A DNA stretch of 33,757 bases from the NCBI GenBank assembly GCA_003427395.1, contig BFEA01000145.1, positions 1,861,780-1,895,536 on the forward strand, read 5' to 3'. The DNA comes from Chara braunii (taxonomy: Eukaryota; Streptophyta; Charophyceae; Charales; Characeae). Numbering within the stretch: position 1 is the stretch's first letter; each line of letters begins with the position of its first letter. The notes under the pieces are model-generated. The model searched no databases, had not been told where the DNA came from, and worked only from the letters and a program-made list of their open reading frames with translations. Shown here one piece after another: positions 1 to 9,574 of the stretch. Position numbers and translations under genes: made by a program.

Positions 1-131
1 CCCCCCCCCCCCCCCCCAAAAAAAAAGTGAAAAATGCAAAAGGCTGCAAAGTGCCCTCAGCTCTGTCAGAACCCCGCCTCTCAGGGTGGGCAGGGCCATG
101 GTCCCATTAGCAACGAGTGTCTTATCGAATG
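1..131. other. Window edge, no gene
   Basis: The window opens with 17 C followed by a run of A, then unremarkable sequence. I see no coding or RNA feature here. The homopolymer start could be a low-complexity tract or an assembly edge. Confidence 0.6.
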
Positions 132-221
132 CCTGAATCTGGACGCCTTTGAGGACAGGAGCAGGAAATGGAGATAGAACTGCTTTTCTGAATCTCTGCA
201 TAAAACAAAGCCAGATTCAGG
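132..221. repeat. 90-bp repeat with 11-bp inverted ends, copy 1
   Basis: The segment starts with CCTGAATCTGG and ends with the exact reverse complement CCAGATTCAGG. The interior holds ATCTCTGCATAAAACA. A second copy with the same ends (one mismatch) and the same interior motif lies at 19729-19823. Two dispersed copies with inverted ends suggest a tiny MITE or a shared piece of a larger element. No function can be assigned. Confidence 0.55.
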
Positions 222-441
222 ATTTCTATCCTATCCCCTTCCCTTGTGGGACCACGGCCCAGAAGGAAGAGCTTCCTTTTCTGATTTGCTCTCTGTGAAG
301 ACAAAAAAATATGGAGGTGTACCTTTCCACGTTCCAGCTGAGGATTAGGGGTCTCGCTCCACTACGGTCCCCTATACACAATTTCGTATAGTTGCCATAT
401 AGCTGTCAGAGCGTGGAAAAGGAAAAACGTATGAAACCCGG

Positions 442-859
442 CTCCACTTTCTATCTGCTATACAAGTCTCCAATTCCCCAGTTCACTACAAAACACCCTA
501 ACAGCACTACAAGACAGCAATTTGTCCGCCCCGACTCCAGGTGCACCATACTACGAGTTCATGGTAGAACGCCAACCTCCATCGAACACCCTCCGAGTAA
601 GGGCCTCGTCGCTCGCCATCCGCCAACATTTTGATTGCATTTGGACAACATTCTGTCCAGATGCATTCGAAATCTTGGCGGATGGCGAGTAGTGTAACCA
701 GGGCCTAACGAATTTTCCAGGCTGGGAACTATATGGGATTGTACGGTGAATCTGGAGGGCGCCATCTGACAACTGCACGGTGATTTCCAAAGGTGCATTT
801 CGTATCGTAAGTGGAGCAGTGTCCCACCATCTGAAATCGTACAGCAGATAGTAGTGGAG
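442..859. repeat. Long imperfect foldback (MITE or hairpin-RNA candidate)
   Basis: Two arms of about 205 bp face each other around a short loop near 648-653. The best-paired parts are CTCGCCATCCGCCAA at 612-626 with its exact complement at 675-689, and GCATTTGGACA (637-647) with TGTCCAGATGC (654-664), one mismatch. The outer arms still match: CCACTTTCTATCTGCTATAC near 444-463 against GTACAGCAGATAGTAGTGG near 839-857. Open frames over this stretch are by-products. An old foldback MITE or a small-RNA hairpin locus are both possible. Confidence 0.55.
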
Positions 860-1290
860 TGAGACCCTAGCTCTCACTTAGCACGTTTGGAGAGCGGCCC
901 TTGCTCCACTGCTCCCACGCTTCCCACATGTATCTTTTTTTTTTTTTTTTTTTTTTCTTCTCAATTTCACCTCACACTACCTACCTGCCACAACTCATTA
1001 TAGTCATACGGGTTCCCCGTAGCAGCCAGAACCGTGTTCACTTATCTTTGCATCTTCTAGGGGAGGATTCAGTATCAATTTGCTGTTTTTTTTTTTTTTT
1101 TTACAAGAATCATTTGTACATTGCTTGGGATAAAGGGGCCGGCCACCCCACATAATACTGGGAACATTACCCAGCTTCGCTTTTTACAGGACCCTGGACG
1201 GGACCCGGTGTTACGGATGATCTCATTATTCTTCACTCATTCTGCAAAAAAAACTATAGCCACTGGGAGTAAACTGTAACCATCATTTTG
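860..1290. other. Non-genic stretch with poly-T tracts
   Basis: This holds GCACGTTTGGAGAG near 879, related to the 1291 hairpin arm, a T22 run near 935-956 and a T run near 1085-1102. The T runs may be tails of minus-strand retroposons, but no body could be defined. No gene is supported. Confidence 0.5.
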
Positions 1291-1333
1291 CACATTTGGA
1301 GAGCAGTGGAGCCAAGGCAACTCTCCAAATGTG
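1291..1333. repeat. Perfect 13-bp inverted repeat
   Basis: CACATTTGGAGAG at 1291-1303 is followed, after a 17-base spacer, by its exact complement CTCTCCAAATGTG at 1321-1333. The arm also occurs, with TTTG before it, near 3993, and with one change at 879. It looks like a terminal motif of a small inverted-repeat element rather than a transcription terminator. Confidence 0.6.
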
Positions 1334-1420
1334 AAAAATGAGACTGAATCTTCCGCTGGAACATGGAAAGGTGCACCCCCATATTATTTGTCTTCGCGGG
1401 AGCACATCAGAAAAGCACTT

Positions 1421-1904
1421 CAAGGGGCCTGCAGGCCTCTCAGTTGGTAAGGCACATAAGTTGCATTCAGGAGGTCGTAGGTTCAATCCCCATTGGCCTC
1501 CTGTACCTTCCTGGGCATGCTTGGCGCTCGCCACCTAGAGATATGTCGTTGGTCCCCCCGAGTGCCATTGAGCAGGACCTTGACTGATGTCGTTGGCTGC
1601 TATGCAGCAACAATATTGGCCATTAGACACCGCCATGTGGGGTTGCGGGGGGGTGGGGGGAGGTGCAGTGACTGCCCATTGCTCGGTGCTAGCACCGCCA
1701 ATTTCCCCCATCGGCAATGCCTGCCCACCCTTCATCACGGTGATGAGGGACTGGTACAGCCTTGCTCTCGCACAACAGCTGTGGTGCCAACCTACCCCGT
1801 GGGCTGGGGAGAGATCCGGGTTGGTTGGTGTTCCCCCATACTAAACATAGACTAGTGAGAGGATGAGATAGTCGCGTACTTTTTTTTTTTTTTTTTTTTT
1901 TTTT
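1421..1904 (+). mobile_element. tRNA-derived SINE with poly-T end
   Basis: A tRNA-like head carries a pol III box A (TCAGTTGGTAAGG, about 1439-1451) and a box B (GGTTCAATCCC, 1480-1490) at tRNA-like spacing. About 390 bp of unrelated body follow, ending in T25 (1880-1904). The head closely resembles that of the minus-strand SINE at 18678-19095, but the bodies differ. SINEs ending in T occur in plants (the Au family is an example). Open frames across it are not genes. No clear target duplication was found. Confidence 0.65.
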
Positions 1905-2221
1905 GGGTTCATGAATGGGTTTAATGATGGGGTCTCTATTTTTGCTTCTTTAGTTGTTATCTCGGTTTATGTTTGCTCAGTGGGCTGAGTCCCCTGACCT
2001 TGTGTATAGTGTTTCCACTTTACAATTAAGTTTAGATCACTTGATAACATGGTAACAGCAAATAGGGGAGCTGCAGATTAGGGCTGGTCAGCAATAAATT
2101 TGCTCCACAATGGGATGGGTGACATTTGCAGCTCCAAGGGAAAGGGAGTCTCGGGTTTTGAAAGACAATTTGACCACGGCCCATGAAAAACAGCGAACTT
2201 TGTGTTGCAAAGATGTATGAG
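1905..2221. other. Non-genic stretch
   Basis: Mixed-composition sequence between the SINE and the first R1 copy. I see no coding, RNA or repeat structure in it. Confidence 0.45.
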
Positions 2222-2310
2222 AGGGACGCTGGACCCGGTTCCTAGTAGGCGCCGATCCCCACCAATAGATGGAGCAGCCCGACAGCCGAGCCCCTCCATC
2301 CTGGCAGTTC
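2222..2310 (+). repeat. R1 short retroposon, copy 1 (diverged)
   Basis: The copy begins GGGACGCTGGACCCGG and contains the R1 hallmark CCCCACCAATAGATGGAGC. It diverges after the hallmark and has no A tail. Confidence 0.6.
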
Positions 2311-2468
2311 TCTCACCACCACTGGGTTGGAAGGCTCACGCAGAATGGCACGGGATTCAGGGATGGTGGGTACAGCGGGTCGGCTGAGGCCGCTGCAGCT
2401 GGCTGTCATTTCAGTCATTCTACTCATTCAGTCATATGTTTGCTCAGGCTAACAAAGTTCAATGTTCA

Positions 2469-2644
2469 GGGATGCTGGACCCGGTTTCCAGCAGGTGCTG
2501 CTCCCCACCAATAGATGGAGCCTCCCCGGGAGTGCTAGTGGTGCCTGCTCCTATCAGCACCCCTAGCATTAGCCCGGGTTGTTCACCAAAAAAAAAAAAG
2601 AAAAAAAAAAAGAAAAAAAAAAAGAAAAAAAAAGAAAAAGAAAG
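2469..2644 (+). mobile_element. R1 short retroposon, copy 2, with (A11G)n tail
   Basis: This is the best complete R1 copy: GGGATGCTGGACCCGG, then CCCCACCAATAGATGGAGC, then a variable part containing GTGCTAGTGGTG and CAGCACCCCTAGC, then GTTCACC and a long A tract interrupted by single G about every 12 bases (from 2588). Further A/G-rich sequence continues to about 2695. No tRNA-like A/B boxes are visible, so this may be the 3' end of a larger retroelement rather than a SINE with its own promoter. Confidence 0.65.
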
Positions 2645-2699
2645 ATGAGATAGATGAGAGAGGAAAAAAAGAAAAAAGAAAAAAAAAGATGGGCTTGTA

Positions 2700-3330
2700 T
2701 CTTTTCCATGTTTTTTTTTTTTTTTTTTTTTTTTGAAGTCCATGGTGTTGTAGAGGCCAGTCACTGAGTACACAGTGATCACCTGGAGCAGTAGGCCGTG
2801 GGTGTCCTGGAATATGAGACCACCTCCCATTCCATCCTCACGTCAATACTCCTAGCGCACCCCCTATCCCACTATCCTACCTCAGTGTGACCAGCACTCA
2901 GGACCATTACCCTACCAATGGGCAGGTAACTTGGACCGAACAGCAGTGATAGGCACCAGCTGAGGGCCGGTAGGTTGCCCAGCCCTGGTGGAAGCGGAAT
3001 CGGACGAGCCTTGTCGAACGGGAACTTCGGACGCCAGGCCCAGACAATCTACTACAGGCCCCAAGAGACTCTGGGCCCTAGGTTTCGGACAGGGTAGCAC
3101 CCATTGAAGCAGTCTTACCGTCCTTCCCCTAGCTTACCCAAGGCCAGGCGGAACTCGGACTGGCCTGAGCGACTTATACCCCTACCCTTACCCCAGGGTC
3201 TAAGCCTTATATAAAGCCACTAGACAGTTCTATCCAAATATCAGTAGGAACTCCGGTGGCACATACCTGTCCCTACTGCAGATACTAGACCCTACCCAGT
3301 GACTAGACCCCCCCAGTCTGATAGTTGTGT
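2700..3330. other. Non-genic stretch
   Basis: A poly-T run near 2710-2734 is followed by about 600 bp of ordinary composition. I see no gene or clear repeat here. Confidence 0.45.
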
Positions 3331-3550
3331 AGTTCGCAATGTACACCCGAAGGCTGTGTATGGTCCGTGTATCTATGTATGAAGATGTACAGACAGCACT
3401 GTGTGTGGAAACTTGTGTATGTAGCCCGTAGGCCACGTATAATTCGCAAGCTATGTATATGCCCGAAGGCTGTGTGTGCTCTGTGAATCAATGTATCGAG
3501 ATGTATAGGCAGCATCCTGTGTGTATATAGACGAGAGAACGGGGTAAGCT
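3331..3550. repeat. Tandem duplication, about 116 bp unit
   Basis: Two diverged head-to-tail units share TTCGCAA, CCCGAAGGCTGTGT (3346 and 3462), GAAGATGTA/GAGATGTA and GGCAGCA. The spacing of the best-matched motif is 116 bp. Open frames on the minus strand follow the duplication and are not credible genes. Confidence 0.6.
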
Positions 3551-3654
3551 GGACATGGACCCCCCCCAAGGTCCGAACCAAGCTCGAACCCGCGACCTTG
3601 ACAATGTAACGTGTAATCGAATGACTCTACCATGTGAACGACTAGTGGAAATGG

Positions 3655-3945
3655 CACGAACGTGTGATATGCCAGACTGGGGAGATCAACAGAACACGCA
3701 AGACCAACACCCCAAGCAACCCATGTGAAACCCAGAACCAACATACAACACCGTGAACAACACTTAGGTGGTGCGCTGGCAGTGTCTGTAATAGCTAACC
3801 TGCGTCATCCCAAGGGGGTGTGTGTCCAGCCGTCCGTCATTCTAATGCCCTGCCGATGTCCATGCGCAAGGCTACGGATTTGAACCCGCAACCTCATACC
3901 ACAATGCGCATTTCTAATCGGTGCTCTAACAACTGAGCTACATCA
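3655..3945 (-). mobile_element. tRNA-derived SINE (family S2), minus strand
   Basis: Read on the minus strand, a tRNA-like head has box A TAGCTCAGTTGTTAGAGC (complement of 3923-3940) and box B GGGTTCAAATCC (complement of 3876-3887). The downstream text includes ACCCCCTTGGG and, near 3660-3690, CTCCCCAGTCTGGCATATC. The plus-strand repeat at 20000-20175 shares the head, ACCCCCTTGGG and CCCCAGTCTGGCATATC. The 3' limit is uncertain because about 130 bp of extra sequence separates the two shared blocks here. Confidence 0.6.
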
Positions 3946-3992
3946 ATTGGACATCTTTTCCATGTTCTAACTGTGGATTCAGTCTTATTTTG

Positions 3993-4074
3993 CACATTTG
4001 GAGAGTAGTACAGAGAGCAGGTGCTGCTTCCCACCAATATATGGGGCTTGTTTAAAAAAAAAAAAAAAAAAAAA
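3993..4074 (+). repeat. R1 fragment with A tail, joined to a GCACATTTGGAGAG motif
   Basis: GCACATTTGGAGAG at 3993, the arm seen at 1291, runs into an R1 segment (GCAGGTGCTGCT, CCCACCAATATATGG) and an A tract at about 4054-4074. The rest of R1 is missing. Confidence 0.5.
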
Positions 4075-4100
4075 GCAGAGAGGCCAAATCTTCTTCCATA

Positions 4101-4601
4101 ATGGAGAAATGGACATGGAAGTCCCCCCAAAAGAAGGGAGGCCCCAACGCTGGTCAGATCAGCCTTTATCAACTATCGGTCAAATCGGCCTACAGAATGC
4201 TTAGACCCAGGCGACACCTGGGGGATATGGTTAATGATCGATGGGCTAGGCACCCCAATGTGGACCATGCCCTCCTGAAGCCGATCCGCTGGTTCAAGGG
4301 ACAAAAGGCCAAACCCATGAAAATAACCTCCTTACAATCATTATGGCAGATAGCTCATCGGTGTCTGCCCACCAACGACTGGTTGACAGACCGCACTAAC
4401 CTGGAGCAAAGAGGTCTGCTACTACCGTGGTGTCAGCGGTGCCAGCGTCTTTTCCCCTCCCACAAGAAGGCGGAGACTATTGAACATATTTTTATGCAAT
4501 GCCCAATCGCCCAATTTACATGGAGGTGGTGAGACCCCATGTGGCGGAAAATGGAAACTGACATCCCATGGCCCTGGTCATGGCAAGCTATACTAGCTGG
4601 G
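4101..4601 (+). pseudogene. LINE (L1-like) ORF2 C-terminal fragment, copy 1
   Basis: This fragment encodes the end of a non-LTR retrotransposon polyprotein: a SAYRML block, then the zf-RVT zinc-binding region with LPTNDW, C-x2-C in LPWCQRCQ, and TIEHIFMQC supplying the His and last Cys. The domain is thought to help the reverse transcriptase during target-primed integration. The frame is interrupted by TGA at 4530-4532, where other copies in this window have Trp (RCWD). Homology continues through WPWSWQAILAG and stops abruptly near 4601, where gag-like sequence of opposite strand begins. The RT core and endonuclease are absent. Confidence 0.8.
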
Positions 4602-5827
4602 AAGGAAAGTCACGTCGTGTCGGGCTCCGAAGCGATCCTCGAGGAACGCTCGGAAATCCATGAAGGTCGGGGTCCGACCCTCACGAAGGGAGTGAGTGTA
4701 GACAGGCGCCAAAGGGACCGCCACACAGGCGCGTGGAGAGGTGAGCCACCTAGGTGTCATGTGAGACGCCCATGAGCTGGAGCGTGCGGGTGGCAGACTG
4801 CAGCCACCGAGACACACGTATCCCTGTATAATCATACAAGGCAATGTCTATCAAGGGGACGATTGGTGCGCCACCATTTTGGCGGCAAAGAGATCGAGAA
4901 GCAGAGGTCTGCGCTATTGCTGAGTAAGTTGGCGCAGCTGACTGTACACATGAGCCGCATGGGGGAGCGGTGGGGGCAACAACGGCAGGCTGCGAGGGAG
5001 CTGCGGTAGAAGAGGTCGCAACAACCGAGGGAGTAGGAACGAGGTAGGATGGGGGTGGAGGGGGTGCAGGGCGAGGGAAACGAGCCTGCGTGGAAGGAAG
5101 AGTAGAGGAAGTGGGGGGTGCGCCCGAAGGCGTGGCCACCTCAACCCACTTGTGATGGTAGGGGTGGTTGAAGGCGTAAGAGGGCGAGGTCGTCCAGGAT
5201 CTGGGCAAGCTCGGTCTCAAGACGGCAGACATAGATCGAGCAAAGAGTAGGAGGAGGAGGAGTGGGGGAATTGGATGCACAAGCGACGTGGGGCATCCCA
5301 TAAGGGGAAGAGACAAGTGGCGCCAAAGTCGTGCGAAGGGGAGGAAGAAGCGGGGCACCCGAAAAAGCTAAGACCACGGCAGCGGGCTGTGGTCCTGTGG
5401 CCGTAGTGACCAGAATCTGGGCGGGTGCACCCGTAGAGTGAGGGAAAGCCTGACCCGTGGCGGTCGTCGTGCTAGGGGCGTGGACGGTCACCAGGATGGT
5501 CGTGTCAAGGACATAGGAGGAGGAAGTTCCACCGTGACCACGACGTCGAAGGACTGGGAACCCGGACTGGGAGCCAGGGGAAGAGAGAGAGTTAGGAGAG
5601 GAAGGATACGCAGCGTCCTGAAGTTGCCGCATGCCAGTGGCAAGATTCGCCACCTACGCCTGTAAGGGCAAGAGGGTCGCGAGTTGCGCATGGATGGGCG
5701 CGAGGAGGAAGGTGAGTAGGTTGTGCAGATCCCCCTGGGACTGATGGCCCTGGTCCGCCGGCACGGGTGTGGAGCCCGGTGCCGAGGTCGTCGTCGCGTC
5801 GGCGACTTGTGATACGCCGTCAGCCAT
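4594..5827 (-). pseudogene. Broken retrotransposon gag-like gene
   Basis: An ATG at 5827 on the minus strand opens a frame rich in Pro, Ser, Thr and Ala, starting MADGVSQVADATTTSAPG. A TAG at 5654-5656 interrupts it, and the same frame continues with VANLATGMRQLQDAA to about 5141. The reading then shifts near 5150-5175 into the frame holding VEVATPSGAPPTSS, ending in ALYDYTGIRVSRWLQSATRT and LQLMGVSHDT. A further stop follows, then VAHLSTRL and, after another shift, PTFMDFRAFLEDRF. The pattern of a W-containing helix, a VAHLSTRL-type helix and a final FRAFLE(D/Q)RF fits a Ty3-type Retrotrans_gag domain. No zinc knuckle, protease or RT follows because a LINE fragment of opposite strand starts at about 4601. 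The assignment rests on motif resemblance only. Confidence 0.5.
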
Positions 5828-6033
5828 GGGGAGGTGACGGGCCGAACTGGAGGGGGCCCGAGGACGTCCGCGTGAGCGGAGGGCATAGGGGGGGGTCAGC
5901 GGTAGAAAGTGACGGTCGACGTTTCTGAGTCAAGCGCGGACACCGTCAAAGGGAAAAGGGTGGTTCCGGTCCAGGGTGCCCGAATGGAAAGGGGAAGTAG
6001 GGAGAAGGGGTGATGGGAGAGTAGCGGGGGCTA

Positions 6034-6077
6034 AGAAAACCCTAAACCCTAGAAAAAACCCTAAGAAAACCCTAACC
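6034..6077 (+). repeat. Interstitial plant-type telomere motifs
   Basis: Four or five CCCTAA-type motifs are clustered: AAACCCTAAACCCTAG, then AAACCCTAAG, then AAACCCTAACC. This is the (CCCTAAA)n telomere type of plants and also matches the telo-box of some plant promoters. It lies about 210 bp upstream of the minus-strand gag-like start, so it could belong to that element's leader. Confidence 0.7.
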
Positions 6078-6294
6078 GGAGTTTGAGTGGTTAGGGTAGG
6101 GTATCGGTGACCTAATCAAGAAAATAAAGTAGCAACCGTGGAGGGGAGGGAGAAGGAAAAATAAATAAACAATGAAATTTTGAGAGAAAAATAAAAATAA
6201 ATAAATTAATAAATTAATAATAAAAATAATTAAGGAACTAAGTAAACAAAATGTGAAGTAAGAAATAGTATTTATTAATTTTATTTTTTTGGAA

Positions 6295-6460
6295 TTTTCG
6301 GCAGCACTTTGCCTCCGTCGAGGAGCAGAAATGTGTCGTAGAAAAATAATACGAACCAAGAAAAGTAAGTAAAAGAGTGGAAAAGGATATACGGACGGAT
6401 CAAAATTTTTCGGCAGCACTTCGCCTCCGTAGAGGAGCAAGAGTGCATCGCCGAGAAAAG
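6295..6460. repeat. Pair of duplicated hairpins, 112 bp apart
   Basis: CGGCAGCACTT(T/C)GCCTCCGT and GAGGAGCA occur at 6299 and again at 6411. Each copy can fold: CCTC/GAGG closes a four-base loop, and in the second copy GCACT pairs with AGTGC and CGGC with GCCG. The flanking AT-rich DNA is also loosely duplicated. Function unknown. Confidence 0.6.
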
Positions 6461-6544
6461 AGAGAAGAACAATACTATATACACCAAGATAAGCAAGGAA
6501 GGAGATAGCATCTGAAAGAGAGCAGTAAATCAACTAATGACACC

Positions 6545-7065
6545 AACGAAGAGCAACTTGAAGGGGGAAAGAAGGAAAGGGGATGGTGGAGTGAGATAAA
6601 AAAGCAAAGAGAAAAGAAGAGGAAAGAAAAAAAAAAACATGAATAAAATAGAATAAAATAGTCACTGGTTGGAGAGGAGAAGATGAAGAGGGAAGAAAAA
6701 GGAGAGATGGAGAGAAAAAAAAGTAAAGAAGAAGTAGGGTAGACAAAGGGAAGAAAGGAAAGTGATAAAGTATGAGGGGACCGAAGTTGGGAGAGGAAGA
6801 GTGGTGGAAGAGAAGGTGGGGTGGGGAAAGTAGAAAGAGGAGGGAAAATAAGCAGTGGAAGGTAGGGGAAAAGAAGGGGTTGAGGAGTGAAATGAGAAGG
6901 AGAGAAGGAGAAAGTTGAGAAAGGTGGGGAGATGGGTATGAGTAGTGAGAGTGATTAGAGGGAAGTGAGTGAGGTAGAAGAGGAAGAAGTAGAGGGGTTG
7001 AGTAAGATGGGAGAGAAGAGGTAAGGAAAGTGGATAAGTAGAGAGAGGGAAAAGGGAGGTGATAC
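6545..7065. repeat. 520-bp purine-rich, C-poor tract
   Basis: The plus strand is almost entirely G and A with scattered T and very few C over about 500 bp. The minus-strand open frames across it (Ser/Leu/Pro/Phe-rich) are a result of that composition and are not genes. Such tracts can form triplex DNA. It lies upstream of the minus-strand gag-like frame. Confidence 0.6.
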
Positions 7066-7319
7066 TTGGCCCTTGATGTCTCCAAGGGCACAAGGTATAC
7101 CATGACCAGGAGGGTCTTGGCCTTCGCTGCAGCAAGCCAGCTGAAGGAGAGAGGGGGCTGAGATCTTGATCAGCCCCTGGCAGCAATACTGCAGATCCAG
7201 GGTGTGCTGTGTGAGCAGACCCCCACCAGTGTAGAGCAGCCCTGATCAGGGGGGTCTTCAAGCCGTGAATAGGGCTGGCCACCAGGCCAGCATGCCGAGA
7301 TCACCGCCCCTATGCCCAC

Positions 7320-7528
7320 AACGTCACATCCGCTGGGACTGGGAACTCCTCCTACCCCCGGCTCCAATCAACCTCCAACCCCGCTGAAACGTGGGAGGGT
7401 GGGGGGGGAGCAAACTCTTCACGCCCACCCTTCAATACTCGGCAACCAGCAAATCACTTCCGGAACTGATCCTTTCCCCGCACAAAACCAACCTTTAACT
7501 CCGTCGAAACATAGGAAGGGGGGGGGGC
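7320..7528. repeat. Diverged tandem duplication, about 120 bp unit
   Basis: AACCTCCAACCCCGCTGAAACG near 7370 is echoed by AACCTTTAACTCCGTCGAAACA near 7490. Both are followed by a G-rich run and then GCAAA. The upstream halves also align loosely. Confidence 0.45.
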
Positions 7529-7561
7529 AAAAAGTTTCTCCCGTCCGTTCCGGCCACGTGC

Positions 7562-7700
7562 ACCACTTGGCGTAGTGGTTATCACGCCGCCCCGTACCGT
7601 CTCCACCTCCCGTCTGCCCGAGTTCAAACCACGCCTGTCGCAAAAGACTAAGGGGACTAGCCATCCTAGTATACCCGAGGTGCCAAGTTGGTGCTTTGCA
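7562..7700 (+). mobile_element. tRNA-derived repeat (family S3)
   Basis: TGGCGTAGTGG at 7568-7578 matches the pol III box A consensus very well, and GAGTTCAAACC at 7620-7630 is a good box B, 52 bp downstream. The sequence between does not form a convincing cloverleaf and there is no tRNA 3' end, so this is a tRNA-derived repeat rather than a tRNA gene. The 3' limit could not be defined. Confidence 0.5.
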
Positions 7701-9224
7701 CTCACGGTGGGTGCCATACACCGTCTCGGAAGACCCTTTTGCTCTGTGGAGACAACTGACAAAACTTGCACTATTGACAAGATGGGGTTGGACATCGGTG
7801 CGATACCTCTGGATTGCAGCATGATTGAGCCCGGCGACCTACCTGTGCAAATAACCTGCCACAAGGTATCTCGGCTGGTATTATGAGAGTCTGGAGCAAG
7901 TGTTGTCCATCTCTTCTTCCCCCCCCCCCCCTTCTGGTTGTTGAACGGATACTGACCCAAACTTTGTTTGTCAAACCGACAATTTTTAGTCTTCCCGGTG
8001 TCCCCTTACAGTGCTTTAGTCAAGGTGCCGTCGACAACTTTTGGATGGCTCGAGCTAATGGAATGGTTGCAGACATATGAGACTGGAAGCCATAGGCGAC
8101 ACTATTAGGGATCTGCCCTGTCCGGGCTCTGACACCAGCTGGCAGCAGCAGCACTTGCATCTCCTTCGACAAGTCATGCCACTGCAAGGCAACATGTACT
8201 ATCCCTGAGCGGGCTTTGTCCTCGTGGTAGGAGACTGGTATAAGCAAATTGGGGATCAAACTCAGTCGCGACTCTGGAAGATTGAGCACGTGCAGCCTCA
8301 TCCCAACTCAGGGCTTCCACCTGAGAGATTTCATCATCTCCCCACTCATTGGGTCCGCCGCTCAGTACAATTGAAGAAGGAACTAGAGCCCTTGCCCTTG
8401 CAGTCCGAAGTTCTCCGAACTGACGCCTGTTTGTGTGTTGGATTACTTAGATGGGGTGCACCCCTTTGCCTCGCAACTCCCTCGTATAGCCTGTCAGTGG
8501 ACCCTCGCGACTGTGCCTCCATCTAGTGCAAGCTGTTTGTAGAAGTGGTGTTGCAGCACTGACCCTGACCATTGACCAAAATTGGTTATCAGCTGTTTTG
8601 CCCTGTGGTTTGCATATAGACTGGATGGTTGCGAAATGCTGGATAGCCTAGATAACCACGGGGTGGGTTCAGGATTTGCCACGGTGACCCTGTTCTTAGA
8701 CAAGCCTTTCCGCTGTTCTGGTCCTTCTGGAAGCTCCTCATGGACCTCCCGGTGGTCAAACATACAAGTTTTCTCTGGCTGTTGACTCATCTGGCAGTAT
8801 CGACAGCCCACTGGTGAGCCCGTGGGCCTGCTAAGGTTGGACCCTTATGTGTGGTGTGCATGTGACGTACCAGCTTGCATAACCAAATCGGATTTTTCTT
8901 GGGCTCTTTTCGGTTACCCCTTCTTTTTTGCTATCTTCTCAGTGCATGAAATCATGGACCAATCAGACCCTTTCATGACTAAGATGACGTTTTGAATTTC
9001 TTGCAATTTTCTTCAGGCAATTCATGCATCTACGTAGGAATTATTTGCGCCTTAGCGAGCGCGCTTGGAAGTTTGTTTAGGAGTCGAAAATTCTGGAATT
9101 TACGGGAGCTCTTTCCACTGACGTGTCCTTTCTTGCAAATGGATTATGGATGTTCCCACACTTGCCATTGAAAGACCTATGAATTTTCAGTAGGAAGGTG
9201 GATAATTTTTTCTTTTCTTTTTTA
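7700..9224. other. Non-genic stretch
   Basis: About 1.5 kb with a C run near 7919-7931 and otherwise balanced composition. Several frames of about 100 codons overlap on both strands, but none shows a recognisable motif. I see no gene, RNA or repeat structure. Confidence 0.4.
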
Positions 9225-9345
9225 TTTTATAATAATAGCCCGTCATAAAAGATAGGAGTGCTGGTAAGAGCATACACCCCTACCTGGCACACACAGGACT
9301 CCAATCTAATGGTGGGGAGCATCACCTGCTAAAAAACGGGTCCAG
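9225..9345 (-). mobile_element. R1 short retroposon, minus-strand copy
   Basis: Read on the minus strand the copy runs GGGACGCTGGACCCG, AGCAGGTGATGCTCCCCACC, a changed hallmark (ATTAGATTGGAG), then CTCTTACCAGCACTCCTA and an A-rich end (complement of the TTTTCTTTTCTTTT tract near 9210-9225). It is diverged, but the order of blocks matches the plus-strand copies. Confidence 0.6.
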
Positions 9346-9574
9346 CGTCCCTTGAAAATACAACATTGAGTTTGATAGAAGCATCCCCTTACTAATCAGC
9401 GAATTCTAAACTATGAGCTGCCTCACTTTTGAAGACTAAACTGCCTCTTTAGCCAGTTTCATGGCCGCCTGATGTTCTCAGACTTAGGATTTTCGCGCGC
9501 TGAGATCGCATTTTTTTTTTTCAATCTTGAAGTAGAATGGATGGATGGATGGATGGGGGTTAAGATGTCCGCCT

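Noticed and set aside
1-60. Telomere or chromosome end at the window start
   Set aside because: The C17 and A run contains no telomere repeat units.
4750-5653. Long Pro/Ser/Ala-rich minus-strand frames as separate host proteins
   Set aside because: They join into one gag-like reading with stops and frame changes, so they are pieces of a decayed element.
6534-7282. Minus-strand frames of 189 and 206 codons rich in Ser, Leu, Pro and Phe
   Set aside because: They are created by the purine tract composition; no domain or codon signal.
7562-7640. Functional tRNA gene
   Set aside because: Good A and B boxes, but no complementary acceptor stem or full cloverleaf, so it is a tRNA-derived repeat. 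The same holds for the heads at 1421, 3945, 19095 and 20000.
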